Below are positions 35,960 to 45,302 of a DNA stretch of 64,000 bases, one piece after another; the first letter of the stretch is position 1; each line of letters begins with the position of its first letter. The position numbers and the translations under genes were made by a program. Source of the stretch: an uncultured Verrucomicrobiota bacterium (GTDB taxonomy: Bacteria > Verrucomicrobiota > Verrucomicrobiia > Limisphaerales > UBA1412). Below the pieces are notes generated by a model that saw only the letters and a program-made list of their open reading frames with translations, was not told the origin of the DNA and made no database searches. The stretch is from the NCBI GenBank assembly GCA_944389455.1, contig CALXMK010000004.1:78186-142185 (forward strand), in the 5' to 3' direction.

Positions 35960-36727
35960 GTGGAGATGGAAAAGAATATGTTGAAAGAGATCGAATCTTA
36001 TTGCAGTAAGTTATTGAGGATTCATGAGTTTACGGATTGGACGGAGGCTCAGAATGGTTTGCAGGTAGAGAACTCGGGACAAGTGAATAAGATTGTTGCC
36101 GCGGTGGATGTCAGCTGTCGTACTGTGCGGATGGCGGTTGAGAGAAAAGCTTCGTTGATGATGGTGCATCATGGGCTTTTTTGGGGAGGAATGCGCCCAT
36201 GGGTAGGTAAGAGATATGAGCTGATTCGTGATTTGATTAAGCATGATATAGCCCTTTTTAGCTGTCATCTTCCCTTGGATGCTCATCCTACACTGGGGAA
36301 TAACGCTCAGTTAGCCCAGGTTTTAGGATTGAGTCAGATAGAGCCGTTTATGGAAATGAAAGGACAATTTATCGGCTATAAAGGCGTATTGAAAATAAGA
36401 CGAGAAGAACTTAAATCCCTTTTTGAAAAAGTATTAGGCAGTTCCTGTGTCGTGTTGGGATGCGGTCCGGAACAGTGCGAGAAGATCGGTATTGTATCTG
36501 GAGGAGCAGGAGAGGAGGTAACGGATGCTTTTTATGAGGGAGTAGATACCTATATCACAGGAGAAGGTCCTCATTGGACTTGGACGACGGCTCAAGAGCT
36601 TGGAATAAATGTTTTATACGGCGGTCATTACATGACGGAGCGTTTTGGCATACGAGCCTTGGCAACTCATGTTGCGGAGCATTTTAATATCCCCTGGGAA
36701 TTTATGGATGATCCTTCGGGGCTTTAA
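35960..36727 (+). CDS. Nif3-like dinuclear metal centre protein (DUF34)
   Basis: A compact protein of the NIF3/YbgI family. Metal-binding residues are visible in MVHHGLFWGG and SCHLPLDAHP, and GHYMTERFGIRALA near the C-terminus. Family members are toroidal hexamers with a dinuclear metal site; the biological role remains unclear, with reports of a GTP cyclohydrolase-like or chaperone/damage-repair role. The GTG at 35960 has AGGA 7 nt upstream; ATG at 35966 or 35978 are alternatives. It converges with tcdA. Confidence 0.85.
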   Translation: MEMEKNMLKEIESYCSKLLRIHEFTDWTEAQNGLQVENSGQVNKIVAAVDVSCRTVRMAVERKASLMMVHHGLFWGGMRPWVGKRYELIRDLIKHDIALFSCHLPLDAHPTLGNNAQLAQVLGLSQIEPFMEMKGQFIGYKGVLKIRREELKSLFEKVLGSSCVVLGCGPEQCEKIGIVSGGAGEEVTDAFYEGVDTYITGEGPHWTWTTAQELGINVLYGGHYMTERFGIRALATHVAEHFNIPWEFMDDPSGL

Positions 36728-36786
36728 AGACGAAACTGAGTGGGAATTTGTCAGTTTAAAATAAAAAGGATAAATTCTTCCCGATT

Positions 36787-37557
36787 TTATTTCAGGGGGG
36801 AAAGAAGGTGTTTAAGAGCAAGATTTGCGAGATTGAGTCCGAAAGCTGCTGTGACGGTGATAAGACTAGGCAGGGGGGCTTTACCCGAAGAATACTCTTC
36901 TTCTCTTGTGTCGGAGGAGAAGGTGTTTTTTAAAAGCACAGGAGTGCTTTTTTCTGAACTGTAGACAGTAGGGATAGAAGAAGTAATTTGGCAGAGTCCG
37001 AGTTTTTTAAGTTCTTTACGAAGTTGTTTAGCTAGAGGACAGCCAGTTACTTTCGCAAAGGAAGCGGTACGAATCAGAGTTGGATCCGTGCGCCGGGCAG
37101 CTCCCATGCTGCAAACGAGGGGAATACCTCTGTGCGCGGATTCAGTCATAAGAGTGATTTTGCCGGAGAGAATATCGATTGCATCCAGGATAATATCTGG
37201 GCAGGGGTTAAAAAGAGGATCAATATGGTTCTTATCAATTTTGAGCGTTAGTGTTTCAACTTGGCAGGTTGGATTTATATCCAGGACCCGGGCTTTAGCA
37301 GCTGCTGTCTTTTCCATCCCCAAAGTTGATTCCAGGGCAAGGAGCTGCCGGTTGATATTGGAGGGATGAATGATATCAAAATCGACCAAGCGCAGGTGCC
37401 CAATACCAGAACGAGCCAAGGCTTCTAAGGCAAAACTGCCTACAGCCCCCAGTCCGACTATAGTAACATAAGCTCCAGAAAGACGGTTTAATCCTTCAGT
37501 GCCTATAAGGCGGTGGAGTCTGTCAAAGCGGATATTTAGTGAAGATTCTTGACTCAT
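36787..37557 (-). CDS. tcdA: tRNA threonylcarbamoyladenosine dehydratase TcdA
   Basis: A ThiF/E1-like adenylating enzyme that cyclises the N6-threonylcarbamoyl modification of A37 in tRNAs. The nucleotide fold is visible in VTIVGLGAVGSFALEALARSG, the RLVDFDIIHPSNINRQLL ring-binding segment, and the CSMGAARRTDPTLI motif. The 256-aa length matches TcdA/YgdL rather than full E1 enzymes. It is the last gene of the long minus-strand unit containing exopolysaccharide genes, 29 bp after tatD. Confidence 0.9.
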   Translation of the reverse strand: MSQESSLNIRFDRLHRLIGTEGLNRLSGAYVTIVGLGAVGSFALEALARSGIGHLRLVDFDIIHPSNINRQLLALESTLGMEKTAAAKARVLDINPTCQVETLTLKIDKNHIDPLFNPCPDIILDAIDILSGKITLMTESAHRGIPLVCSMGAARRTDPTLIRTASFAKVTGCPLAKQLRKELKKLGLCQITSSIPTVYSSEKSTPVLLKNTFSSDTREEEYSSGKAPLPSLITVTAAFGLNLANLALKHLLSPLK

Positions 37558-37585
37558 AAAGATATGGGGGTGTTGAAATAGTTTC

Positions 37586-38437
37586 TTATAAAGCTGTAAG
37601 AGAAGAAAGAAAGCGGGAAAGATTGTTTTCTATGCGGTTTTCCAATTCCTCGGCAGAGGTATGAAGAAGCTGTGCGAATCCTTTGAGCAGAAGTCGCAGG
37701 TCAGAGGGTTCACTGTGAGGTTTATCCGATGATTGAGGAATAAGACCCGTCAGGTATTCAGAGGGACCTGCAAGATAGGGTGAATCGGTTTCAAGAAGAA
37801 GACGTTCTATCGGAATAAGGGAGAGTGCTTCATGAGCTCGGTGATTTCGTTCAAAGAGAGCTGTTCCCGCAAAGGAGAAGTAGATATCAGTGGAAAGCCG
37901 GAGAAGTGGTTTAAGATATTCTCTCCCTCCATTGTAAGCATGAAAAAGAAGGGCCGGTGGCAGGGAGGATTGCTCTTTAAGAAGACTTAAAACAGATTCC
38001 CATGCTCGGACAGAATGAATCGTGACAGGACGGTGAAGCTCAGTTCCCAACCGGAGATGAGTTAAAAATGCATTTTCTTGTACGGAATTGTTGATTGCTC
38101 GGTGAGTTGTCCGGTCGAGACCGGTTTCTCCAATGAGTGCTTTAGAGTGCTGAGTCAACAGAGTATAGAGACGCTCTTCCCAGCCAGGATGTGCTTTGTC
38201 CAAATACCAGGGATGAATTCCTAGAAGGGGAATAACAGTAGGAATTTGGACTTGGCAGGGAGAATCGTTTGAATTTGCTGCTAATTGAAGAATCGGAATC
38301 CAATCATTTTCACAGGAGGCATTGCAGAGAAGAGTATGAATTCCGTTTTGTCTAGCACGTTGAAGAATAGTTTGTTGGGCGGAGTCTGGAGAGAGAATTT
38401 TTGAGAAATCCAAGAGGTGATTATGTGCGTCAATCAT
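37586..38437 (-). CDS. tatD: TatD-family metal-dependent hydrolase
   Basis: A TIM-barrel amidohydrolase-type nuclease. The metal sites are MIDAHNHLL at the N-terminus (HxH), IGETGLDRT near residue 105, VTIHSVRAWE near 148, and LLLETDSPYLAGP near 235. The family acts as 3'-5' DNA/RNA exonucleases or deacylases. The 283-aa length is slightly long. It sits between an FHA-domain gene and tcdA in the same direction, both short gaps. Confidence 0.88.
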   Translation of the reverse strand: MIDAHNHLLDFSKILSPDSAQQTILQRARQNGIHTLLCNASCENDWIPILQLAANSNDSPCQVQIPTVIPLLGIHPWYLDKAHPGWEERLYTLLTQHSKALIGETGLDRTTHRAINNSVQENAFLTHLRLGTELHRPVTIHSVRAWESVLSLLKEQSSLPPALLFHAYNGGREYLKPLLRLSTDIYFSFAGTALFERNHRAHEALSLIPIERLLLETDSPYLAGPSEYLTGLIPQSSDKPHSEPSDLRLLLKGFAQLLHTSAEELENRIENNLSRFLSSLTAL

Positions 38438-38479
38438 AAGCAGGGATTGGAAATTGCTGGAGAATGAGGAAAGATGAAT

Positions 38480-38863
38480 TTAGTGGAGTATGCAAAGGAG
38501 GAAAATTTGCAGCATCATTAGGAGTAGGCCTCCGATCCAAAGCGCATAGTTCAACCAATTCATATCGTATTGTTTCATGGAGCTGTACCAGCATTCAATT
38601 TCAATATTAGCGATTCGGAGGGTATCCCCTATTTTAAGAAAAGCTTCCGTTTGCGGAGTGCCATTGATTGCCACGGCTCCAGCACCTGCGCGGATTTTAA
38701 TTTTGCCTTCAGGTGTTCGAATAAATTCCAGATGATTGTCCCAGATCCCATCTTCCAGAAGACGAAGCTGGCAATCGGGAGCTCTGCCGATTCGGAAAGG
38801 GAAATGGCGAGCCGTTAAGGTGCGGCCCGCCATTTTTCCATTTAAGATACGAAGCTCGATCAT
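38480..38863 (-). CDS. FHA-domain protein with C-terminal membrane anchor
   Basis: Residues 1-95 form a forkhead-associated-like domain: GKMAGRTLTARHFPFRIGRAPDCQLRL carries the FHA Arg (RIGRA), with a DNHLEF strand where FHA domains place SxxH, here altered. A C-terminal single helix (NYALWIGGLLLMMLQIFLLCI) anchors it to the membrane with the FHA domain cytoplasmic. FHA domains bind phosphothreonine. The altered SxxH motif suggests weakened or unusual binding. It lies directly after the Wza/Wzc-like genes; the nearby kinase is tyrosine-specific, so a different kinase would be needed. Confidence 0.7.
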   Translation of the reverse strand: MIELRILNGKMAGRTLTARHFPFRIGRAPDCQLRLLEDGIWDNHLEFIRTPEGKIKIRAGAGAVAINGTPQTEAFLKIGDTLRIANIEIECWYSSMKQYDMNWLNYALWIGGLLLMMLQIFLLCILH

Positions 38864-38901
38864 GAGTCTGTACCTTGAAAGTGTATTAGACGCGGTTGTT
38901 A

Positions 38902-39516
38902 CTACCGTTTAGGTACCTCTATATAGTCGCCGGGTAGAATCGGGAAATCTTTAGAAGGATTTCGTTCGATAGAGCGGCCATTGACAACCTTCGAGGTCCC
39001 ATCTGCATGAGTAACACGAACACGGGTACGAGAGGCAAAAGTAGAATAACCTCCCGCAACTGCGATAGCCCGAAGGAAGGTCATGCCTGGAACATAAATT
39101 GCTTTGCCTGGCATACGAACTTCACCATTGATGTAAATGTAGCGGCCTTCAGAGGCGACTGTAACTACGTGACCGGTATAGTATTTACCATAAAGCTCAG
39201 TCAATTCGGTCTGAATTTCAGACTGTGTTTTATTAAGAGCTTGATAGGTGCCGATTAAGGGCAGTGTCAGAGTGCCATCTTCTTTGATTCGTTCAGCGTG
39301 AATCGGCGGCGGTTTAGGAACCCCAGAGATAGCGATAGTAACCAAGTCATTAACTTGAAGCTTATCACTGATTTGGCTTATAGTTGTGGGATTAGTACCG
39401 GGGGTATTCTGCCCAGAGGATATACATCCAGAGGTGAATGTAAGGGTGCAGATGAGGGTTGCCGCGAGGATGAATGCCCCGGCCACATTTTTGAGATATG
39501 AACTTAATCTAATCAT
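38902..39516 (-). CDS. Polysaccharide export outer-membrane lipoprotein (Wza-like)
   Basis: A lipoprotein signal with lipobox TFTSGC at about residue 30. It is followed by a Poly_export domain (LQVNDLVTIAISGVPKPPPIHAERIKEDGTLTLPLIG), a SLBB segment (YINGEVRMPGKAIYVPGMTFLRAIAVAGGY) and a short C-terminal ILPGDYIEVPKR. At 204 aa it lacks the large C-terminal helix barrel of E. coli Wza, so it probably forms the periplasmic part of a channel whose outer-membrane part is another protein, perhaps the barrel encoded just upstream. It follows the Wzc-like gene by 26 bp. Confidence 0.9.
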   Translation of the reverse strand: MIRLSSYLKNVAGAFILAATLICTLTFTSGCISSGQNTPGTNPTTISQISDKLQVNDLVTIAISGVPKPPPIHAERIKEDGTLTLPLIGTYQALNKTQSEIQTELTELYGKYYTGHVVTVASEGRYIYINGEVRMPGKAIYVPGMTFLRAIAVAGGYSTFASRTRVRVTHADGTSKVVNGRSIERNPSKDFPILPGDYIEVPKR

Positions 39517-39542
39517 TTTGAATTACTTTTATTGATAAAATA

Positions 39543-41825
39543 CTATTTAACCTCGTTGGATGTACTTTCGTCGGTTTTGGCTTCAGTATCAGCACCCATT
39601 ATGGCTTCTGCATTAGAAGCAGTTTTAATGATGGGAGAGGTGTCATCTGTTTTTTGGTCACGTCTTCTGCGTTTCTTCTTAGTGGCGGTGTCAGAAGATT
39701 CAGACTTAGAATCAGACTCACTATTCTTGGAGTAATAATCATAGTAATAGCCGCTGTAATAGTAGTAATAGCTATCTTGATTAATACTGATATTATTGAG
39801 GACAATACCGATCAGATTACCACCTACTTTAAGAATCGTTTGTTTAGCACGAACTGTCATGGATTGTGGATACTTACGATGTTGGACGACTAATATCACA
39901 ATATCAACTAAGCTCGCCAGAATGGAGGCATCAGAAACACCCATGATAGGAGGCGCATCAAAGAAGACATAATCATAGCGGGAACGAACAATGTTAAAGA
40001 ATTCTTTCATGCGGTTAGAATTCAGAATACCCATTGCACTGGTTGGTAATTTACCAGAGGGTAGGAAATCCATTCCCGGTACGGATGAGACGAGAATAAC
40101 TTCCTCAAGTTTTTTCTGGTTCAGTAAATAGCTTGTTAATCCATTGGCATTGGATACACCTAAAACTTTATGCAGACTGGGACGTCTTAAGTCGGAATCG
40201 ACAAGCAGAACCCGGTTGCCATTTTGTGCAAAGGTGGTTGCCAGGTTGATAATGGTTGTGGATTTACCTTCAGCTGCGCCACCGCTGAGCACCGTAATGG
40301 TATTCATGTTTTCATTTGTTCGAGCGAATAGAACATTCGTTCGCAGAACTCGGTAAGCTTCCGCATATGCGGCATTAGGTTCATCTTTGAGGTATCCGAC
40401 ATTTTGCGGAATGATACCGATTACGCTGGTGCCCAACGCTTGTTCGACATCATCAATTGCCTTGAAGGAGGTGTCCAAGTATTCAACAAAGAAGGCAAAG
40501 AAGATACCGCCAAAGAGACCAACAACGATGCCTAAACCTGTATAAAGAAGGATATTAGGTTCAACAGGACGGATTCCCGGTTCGGCAATATCAGTTACCT
40601 GAACAATGGAGGCACGCGGAATATTTTGTTCGGTGTTTTGAATCATCAAGCGAGAGCGGAGCAGATCTCTCCAGCGTAGTTGTGTATCCAGTTCTCGCTT
40701 GGCGTCCCAGTAAGGACGGTATTTTGCCGCATTTTCGGCATCAATCCGTTTGGCGTCATCTAGTCTGCGTTTGACGTCATCTGCTTGTGCGCGGTAGGAG
40801 TCAGCACGGCTTTGGAGACCGCTAATGGCACTGTTGACTCGTTCTTCAATTTGTTTGTTGATTTGATCTAAAGTCTGAGTGAGTTTAATAACGTCAGGAT
40901 GATCCTCTTTATATGAAACGGAGGCAGCAACCAATTCTTGTTCTGCGATATTACGGCGTTGGATAAGGTCGTTTAGAATAGGATCATTAGGAGTGTAACC
41001 CATAAGTGCTTCCAAACGTCTTTCTGGAGGAAGATTGGTCATTCCTTCCAGGACTTTAAGAGTTTGGGAGTAGAGACCTTCTGCTTCAATGCGGTCAGCA
41101 TCCAGCCTGCGGACTGCTTCCGGTTCCAGAGTAGGAGCTGCTACAGCGGAAGAGCTTTCTGCCATATAGTCTGAAATCTGAAGTTCTGTACGAAGATCAT
41201 CGACTTTCTTTTGGAGTTCTTTGACTTTATCTTCACACTCCTCCAAGGTGTCAGTAAAGCTTTTAGCTGTTTGAGTAGAGAGTTCGCGGAAGTTTTCCAA
41301 TCGTGTTTCACGATAGGTTTCGGCGATTTTATTAGCTATGGCAGCAGCTTCCATGCGATCTTTGCTGCGGACACTAATTTCGATAAGTTCGGTATTTCTA
41401 TATTGGCGGACATCAATCTCATTAAGAAGCTTAAGGTAGGCTTGTTGGAGTGTAAGATTGGGGATTTTTTCACGAACACTCCAAGTTTGAATGAGATTCA
41501 TGTTGGTGATAACGCTGTAGAGTACATTTTTGGACTTGATCACCTCAAATTCAGTCAACACAAAATAAGGGTCATAACCCGTAGAGCGGGCACTTTCAAT
41601 CAATCCTGAAACGTCTGAATCTTTGCTCACACGGATACGAACCGTACTCTCATATTTTTCGGGAAGGAGAAAAGCAAAGGCGAGCGATGTTACAACAACA
41701 ATAATAAAGATGCTCACAATCATGAGCTTACGGGCACGAATAACTCGCCAATAATCGAGGAAGTGCTGTCCGGAGTAAGTTGATGAGTTGTTTAACGGTG
41801 TTTTTGCAAAAGGTGAATTGTCCAT
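39543..41825 (-). CDS. Wzz/Wzc-type polysaccharide co-polymerase and BY-kinase
   Basis: The N-terminal Wzz domain (HFLDYWRVIRARKLMIVSIF, first membrane helix) precedes two coiled-coil stretches and a GNVR-like region (WRDLLRSRLMIQNTEQNIPRASIVQ), then the second helix. The C-terminal BY-kinase has Walker A GGAAEGKSTT (about residue 515), Walker A' VLLVDSDLRRP and Walker B VFFDAPP. A C-terminal tyrosine cluster (SYYYYYSGYYYDYYS) is the autophosphorylation tail. The 760-aa size fits Wzc-like fusions; a further basic/acidic tail of about 50 residues follows. The ATG at 41825 lies 4 nt after the T run of a terminator, with no Shine-Dalgarno sequence; no other ATG lies near. Confidence 0.93.
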   Translation of the reverse strand: MDNSPFAKTPLNNSSTYSGQHFLDYWRVIRARKLMIVSIFIIVVVTSLAFAFLLPEKYESTVRIRVSKDSDVSGLIESARSTGYDPYFVLTEFEVIKSKNVLYSVITNMNLIQTWSVREKIPNLTLQQAYLKLLNEIDVRQYRNTELIEISVRSKDRMEAAAIANKIAETYRETRLENFRELSTQTAKSFTDTLEECEDKVKELQKKVDDLRTELQISDYMAESSSAVAAPTLEPEAVRRLDADRIEAEGLYSQTLKVLEGMTNLPPERRLEALMGYTPNDPILNDLIQRRNIAEQELVAASVSYKEDHPDVIKLTQTLDQINKQIEERVNSAISGLQSRADSYRAQADDVKRRLDDAKRIDAENAAKYRPYWDAKRELDTQLRWRDLLRSRLMIQNTEQNIPRASIVQVTDIAEPGIRPVEPNILLYTGLGIVVGLFGGIFFAFFVEYLDTSFKAIDDVEQALGTSVIGIIPQNVGYLKDEPNAAYAEAYRVLRTNVLFARTNENMNTITVLSGGAAEGKSTTIINLATTFAQNGNRVLLVDSDLRRPSLHKVLGVSNANGLTSYLLNQKKLEEVILVSSVPGMDFLPSGKLPTSAMGILNSNRMKEFFNIVRSRYDYVFFDAPPIMGVSDASILASLVDIVILVVQHRKYPQSMTVRAKQTILKVGGNLIGIVLNNISINQDSYYYYYSGYYYDYYSKNSESDSKSESSDTATKKKRRRRDQKTDDTSPIIKTASNAEAIMGADTEAKTDESTSNEVK

Positions 41826-41828
41826 GTT

Positions 41829-41866
41829 TTAAAAAAAAGAGGCTAGAAGAAACATTCCAGCCTCTT
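41829..41866 (-). terminator. Terminator between the barrel gene and the wzc-like gene
   Basis: AGCCTCTT (41859-41866) and AAGAGGCT (41837-41844) form an 8-bp stem. On the minus strand the T run starts immediately and abuts the wzc start codon. Transcription of the export genes would need read-through, suggesting attenuation. Confidence 0.8.
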
Positions 41867-41915
41867 ATTGAATCCTTATTGTATCACTTAACTAATTTTA
41901 ATTCCTCCGTGCGAT

Positions 41916-43283
41916 TTAGTATGTAGCACGCAGACCCAATGTTACACGATTGCGGTCATATTCACGATAGGGAATATTGGAATCCAAGTAATCATAGGAG
42001 TAGCTCAGATCCACAAAGGCACCCAGGACTGAATCGAGAGGAGTCAGTCTGTAGGAGAGAGAAGGCCCTACGCTGAAATAGTCATCATGTGTATCATCCC
42101 CATAGGACGCATTTGGTGAAGAACCATAAGCGGAGTGTTGATAGACGAAATTCAAAGCGCCTTCAAACTTCGGGGTGAAGAAGTGATGAACATTTGCAAA
42201 GACGGAGGTTACTTCTGCATCCATTGCACCCCATTGAGAGGCACCTACTTCATGGCGAACACCTAAGAGAGCAGAACCGCTGTCACTGTATTGCCATGTG
42301 AAGATACTCTCCACAAATGGATTAACGGAATCTTTATCAAAGTCCAATCTGGTTGCTGCACCTCCTCCAAAAGGAGAATAGTAATCAATATCGTAGTCGT
42401 CTACATTTTGCCACTCAGTGTATTGAGCTCCCAAACGAGTAGTCCAGTCAATTCCCTGAGCAAGAGTCAGACGATATCCGACATAGCCAGCATGACTCAT
42501 ACGATCATAAATATCGCTCCCGTAGGTAGCAGGGATACCTTGAGTATAAGAAGCATTATCGCTATAGAGAGGACCATACTTGCCGTATAAAGGCTGACTG
42601 CCATTCCCTAGATAATCTGCATAATTCATCTGATAGCCGATGAAGAATCGATTCATCTCGTTCAGATCATAGTACAAATCGATATGAGGGGTATGTTCAA
42701 CACGATTCAAATAGAATCCGTAACCATCATCTTCGAAATCCCAATAGGCATTGCGATAGCCAACTTCAAAGCCAAGATTCTCGTAATATTGAACACCGAG
42801 TACAATCTCTGCAAAGTTACGCATATTATCCCCTTCAGCACGAGTTACGAGCTGTTGACCTGCAAAGTCAGAAAGAACGGAGGGCTCCTGTGCGACTGCA
42901 AAGGAATCGTTGATTTCCAGTCTGACATTGTCACTGAATTGGCGAGAGAAAACCAAGTCTACCAAGTGAGACTGATCATCCTCAGGAGTGCGATCAGCAT
43001 ACCAAGTATATCCGTATTCATAACGGATACTGGCGAGCATTAAATCATCTTCGTATTTCAGACCTACACTGGGTACGATCTGAAATCCGGCACTATCCTG
43101 GACCCCGCTTGGGCCATCATAACTGGAGTTGATATTGTCATCGTAAAATCCACGAACAGACAACGATGCACTCAACCAGGGAAGCGCTTTCTCACTTTCT
43201 ACCTGAGGCTCAGCTGCAAAAGCACTTTGTACACCCACTAATCCCAGTGCTACCGCACTGGCAGATGCAATAATCTTATTCAT
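41916..43283 (-). CDS. Outer-membrane beta-barrel protein in exopolysaccharide locus
   Basis: A signal peptide (MNKIIASASAVALGLVGVQSAFA) precedes a barrel-type sequence rich in alternating hydrophobic strands and Tyr/Asp turns (VRLEINDSFAVAQEP, FFIGYQMNYADYLG, SALLGVRHEVGAS), ending in RVTLGLRATY with the terminal aromatic used by the BAM machinery. About 455 aa. Similar proteins sit beside polysaccharide export genes in Verrucomicrobiota and relatives; a role as outer-membrane channel for the short Wza-like protein is inference. The ATG at 43283 has AAAGG 9 nt upstream. The upstream M at 43325 is not a likely start. A terminator follows immediately. Confidence 0.78.
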   Translation of the reverse strand: MNKIIASASAVALGLVGVQSAFAAEPQVESEKALPWLSASLSVRGFYDDNINSSYDGPSGVQDSAGFQIVPSVGLKYEDDLMLASIRYEYGYTWYADRTPEDDQSHLVDLVFSRQFSDNVRLEINDSFAVAQEPSVLSDFAGQQLVTRAEGDNMRNFAEIVLGVQYYENLGFEVGYRNAYWDFEDDGYGFYLNRVEHTPHIDLYYDLNEMNRFFIGYQMNYADYLGNGSQPLYGKYGPLYSDNASYTQGIPATYGSDIYDRMSHAGYVGYRLTLAQGIDWTTRLGAQYTEWQNVDDYDIDYYSPFGGGAATRLDFDKDSVNPFVESIFTWQYSDSGSALLGVRHEVGASQWGAMDAEVTSVFANVHHFFTPKFEGALNFVYQHSAYGSSPNASYGDDTHDDYFSVGPSLSYRLTPLDSVLGAFVDLSYSYDYLDSNIPYREYDRNRVTLGLRATY

Positions 43284-43400
43284 ATCAATCAAACCTTTGT
43301 TGTTTAAATTGTTGCTACAATTCAAGCACCATTACCAAAGCTATTCTCTAATTTTAGCTCAAGGAAGTCAAACAAAAAAATACCAATTTGGATTTTTTAT

Positions 43401-45263
43401 TCATTCTTCCTCAATTGTCGGTCTCCAACGTTCCATATCAGCTAAAAGAATTTGCTCTGGATACATATCTAACATTACGTTCCTGAATGGAAAGTTTAGC
43501 GGAATTTCTTTTCTGGTGTAGAGTCGCAACACAAATTCGTTCCATGATTGGTCTGCCCCCTGGTAACAGTCCAGGAGAGGCCGCTCTAGCGTGACCTGGG
43601 TTAAGTATATCCCTTTAATTTGTAGACTGTCACTATTTATTTTAGTGAATTCTTCATCTGCGTCTAAAGGTAGCCAAAAAGCGGTTTGTTTGCCATACCA
43701 TGATACGGCCCATGGCATATCACTCATAAGTGCCTCTTGTGAGCTAAAAAGAGATGATATTTTTTCAATTGTTTGCGGATGATAAGGGGGCCATGCTAGG
43801 GGATGAGCTTTGGGAGGAAGAATTGTTAAAATCATTGGTAGAGAGCAGATAATACCTGTAAACCAGATCAGCATTTGTCTTAAAGAAGGAAGTTCTCTTT
43901 GGATTTGGTCAATTGCAAAGAAGATAAAAGCGCTGCCGAAAATAATAACTAACGGAGTATAAATAAAGAGTAAGTTTTCACTGTGGATAGGTCCATTAAA
44001 TTGACTTAGGTAGGTTTTTGTCATGGCTTGTATGATAGCTGTCATACAGAGTGAAACAATGAGCAGAAAACGTGCACTGTTGGCGCCTCTTCTTGCGAAA
44101 GGAAGGAAAATTCCAGCCATAAAAGCTATGGTTAGCCAAGTTCCTCCTAGTGTAGGGATGTCTTTTTCAATAATGTCAGGGAGATTTTCCCGGAGTTTGT
44201 TTATATATTCACGCTGTTCTGGTCCATAAGAAGCTAGAATATCTGCAGTGGAAACTCGTTCCAAAAACGTGCCGGTGAGTTTGGAGGTCTCCACGATAGG
44301 AGCGTAGGTTGCCAAACCAAAGGGAAGTCCGCTGACATTGATATTACGCCAGATCCAGGGGGCAGTGAGAGCTGTGAAGATGAGTAGCATACTAAAGATG
44401 GCGCCAAATTTATATTCTTTAAGGAAGTGTGGTTCTAATCTGAAGTTTTCTGAGATGGGAAGACTTGCCAGTGTCCTGCGTTTGCCGCTAAGAGTGGAAA
44501 AAATGAAAACTGTTACTGGCAGGATGAGCCAGCCTAAAGAGTATTGTGTAAGGCAGAGAGCTCCGAGGATGAGTCCGATGAGAGCGCAGCGAAGGTAGAT
44601 CCAAGTGCCATTTGGAGGATTGAATTCATCAAGTGGTTTGCGGATATCAATGATGTTTTCTAGGCGGAAAGTGATCAGATTTTTGAAAAGGAAGAGTATC
44701 AGCGTCAAAGAGAGCATATTGGGAAGTCCGCTGATAGAAAATTTCCAGACCATGTCGTTGAAAAGCAAGAGTATTGTAGAAAAGAGCGCAATTTCAAGGT
44801 TGAAAATTTTTCTGGCAATGGAGTAAGTCAACCAGAGTGAGATAAGAAATAGAATTTGATTAAATATAGCGATAACTACTTCTGGCATGAAGATATAGAA
44901 GTTATCATTGCAGTTGAAGTGGATTCCACTTAATTTAAATAGGCCTGCTAATAAAAACGGATAGAGAGGCGGATTGACAATATCAGGATGGTTGCCTTGG
45001 GTAAGTGAGTCTCCATTATGTTGTTTTTCGACCAGAGCGATTGAGGAAATGCGGATATTGTCGCTCACATAGCCCTTGCCTTCAGAGATATTTCGAGCCA
45101 GCTGAGCGATATCCATTGCTTCCGGATTTTTAAAGTTACTGAATTCAAATAAATTATAGCTGACAAAAAGACATCCTATCAGTAGAAATAAGAAGACTTT
45201 TTTCCAGTGTTGGATAGCATTTTCACTGTCCAATATATTGACAAATTCCTGTAAGGTTTTCAT
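43401..45263 (-). CDS. Membrane glycosyltransferase, GT39/ArnT-PMT-like
   Basis: About ten predicted membrane helices. The N-terminal extracytoplasmic loop after the first helix contains NPEAMDIAQLARNISEGKGYVS and NHPDIVNPPLYPFLLAG, the classic PMT/ArnT pattern with acidic catalytic residues (an Asp after the first helix). The C-terminal half is a soluble domain of about 150 aa. Such enzymes transfer sugars from lipid-linked donors to proteins or lipids. It is 39 bp after the sigma-54 activator gene and 117 bp before the barrel gene, so it belongs to the exopolysaccharide locus. The acceptor is unknown. Confidence 0.82.
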   Translation of the reverse strand: MKTLQEFVNILDSENAIQHWKKVFLFLLIGCLFVSYNLFEFSNFKNPEAMDIAQLARNISEGKGYVSDNIRISSIALVEKQHNGDSLTQGNHPDIVNPPLYPFLLAGLFKLSGIHFNCNDNFYIFMPEVVIAIFNQILFLISLWLTYSIARKIFNLEIALFSTILLLFNDMVWKFSISGLPNMLSLTLILFLFKNLITFRLENIIDIRKPLDEFNPPNGTWIYLRCALIGLILGALCLTQYSLGWLILPVTVFIFSTLSGKRRTLASLPISENFRLEPHFLKEYKFGAIFSMLLIFTALTAPWIWRNINVSGLPFGLATYAPIVETSKLTGTFLERVSTADILASYGPEQREYINKLRENLPDIIEKDIPTLGGTWLTIAFMAGIFLPFARRGANSARFLLIVSLCMTAIIQAMTKTYLSQFNGPIHSENLLFIYTPLVIIFGSAFIFFAIDQIQRELPSLRQMLIWFTGIICSLPMILTILPPKAHPLAWPPYHPQTIEKISSLFSSQEALMSDMPWAVSWYGKQTAFWLPLDADEEFTKINSDSLQIKGIYLTQVTLERPLLDCYQGADQSWNEFVLRLYTRKEIPLNFPFRNVMLDMYPEQILLADMERWRPTIEEE

Positions 45264-45302
45264 GTCGGTTTTTGTTTTGTTTTTTGTTAAAATCGAAATT
45301 GA

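Noticed and set aside
43284..43400. Sigma-54 (-24/-12) promoter before the barrel gene
   Set aside because: A TGGT...TGC-like stretch is present, but the GG-N10-GC spacing is wrong, so I do not claim it.
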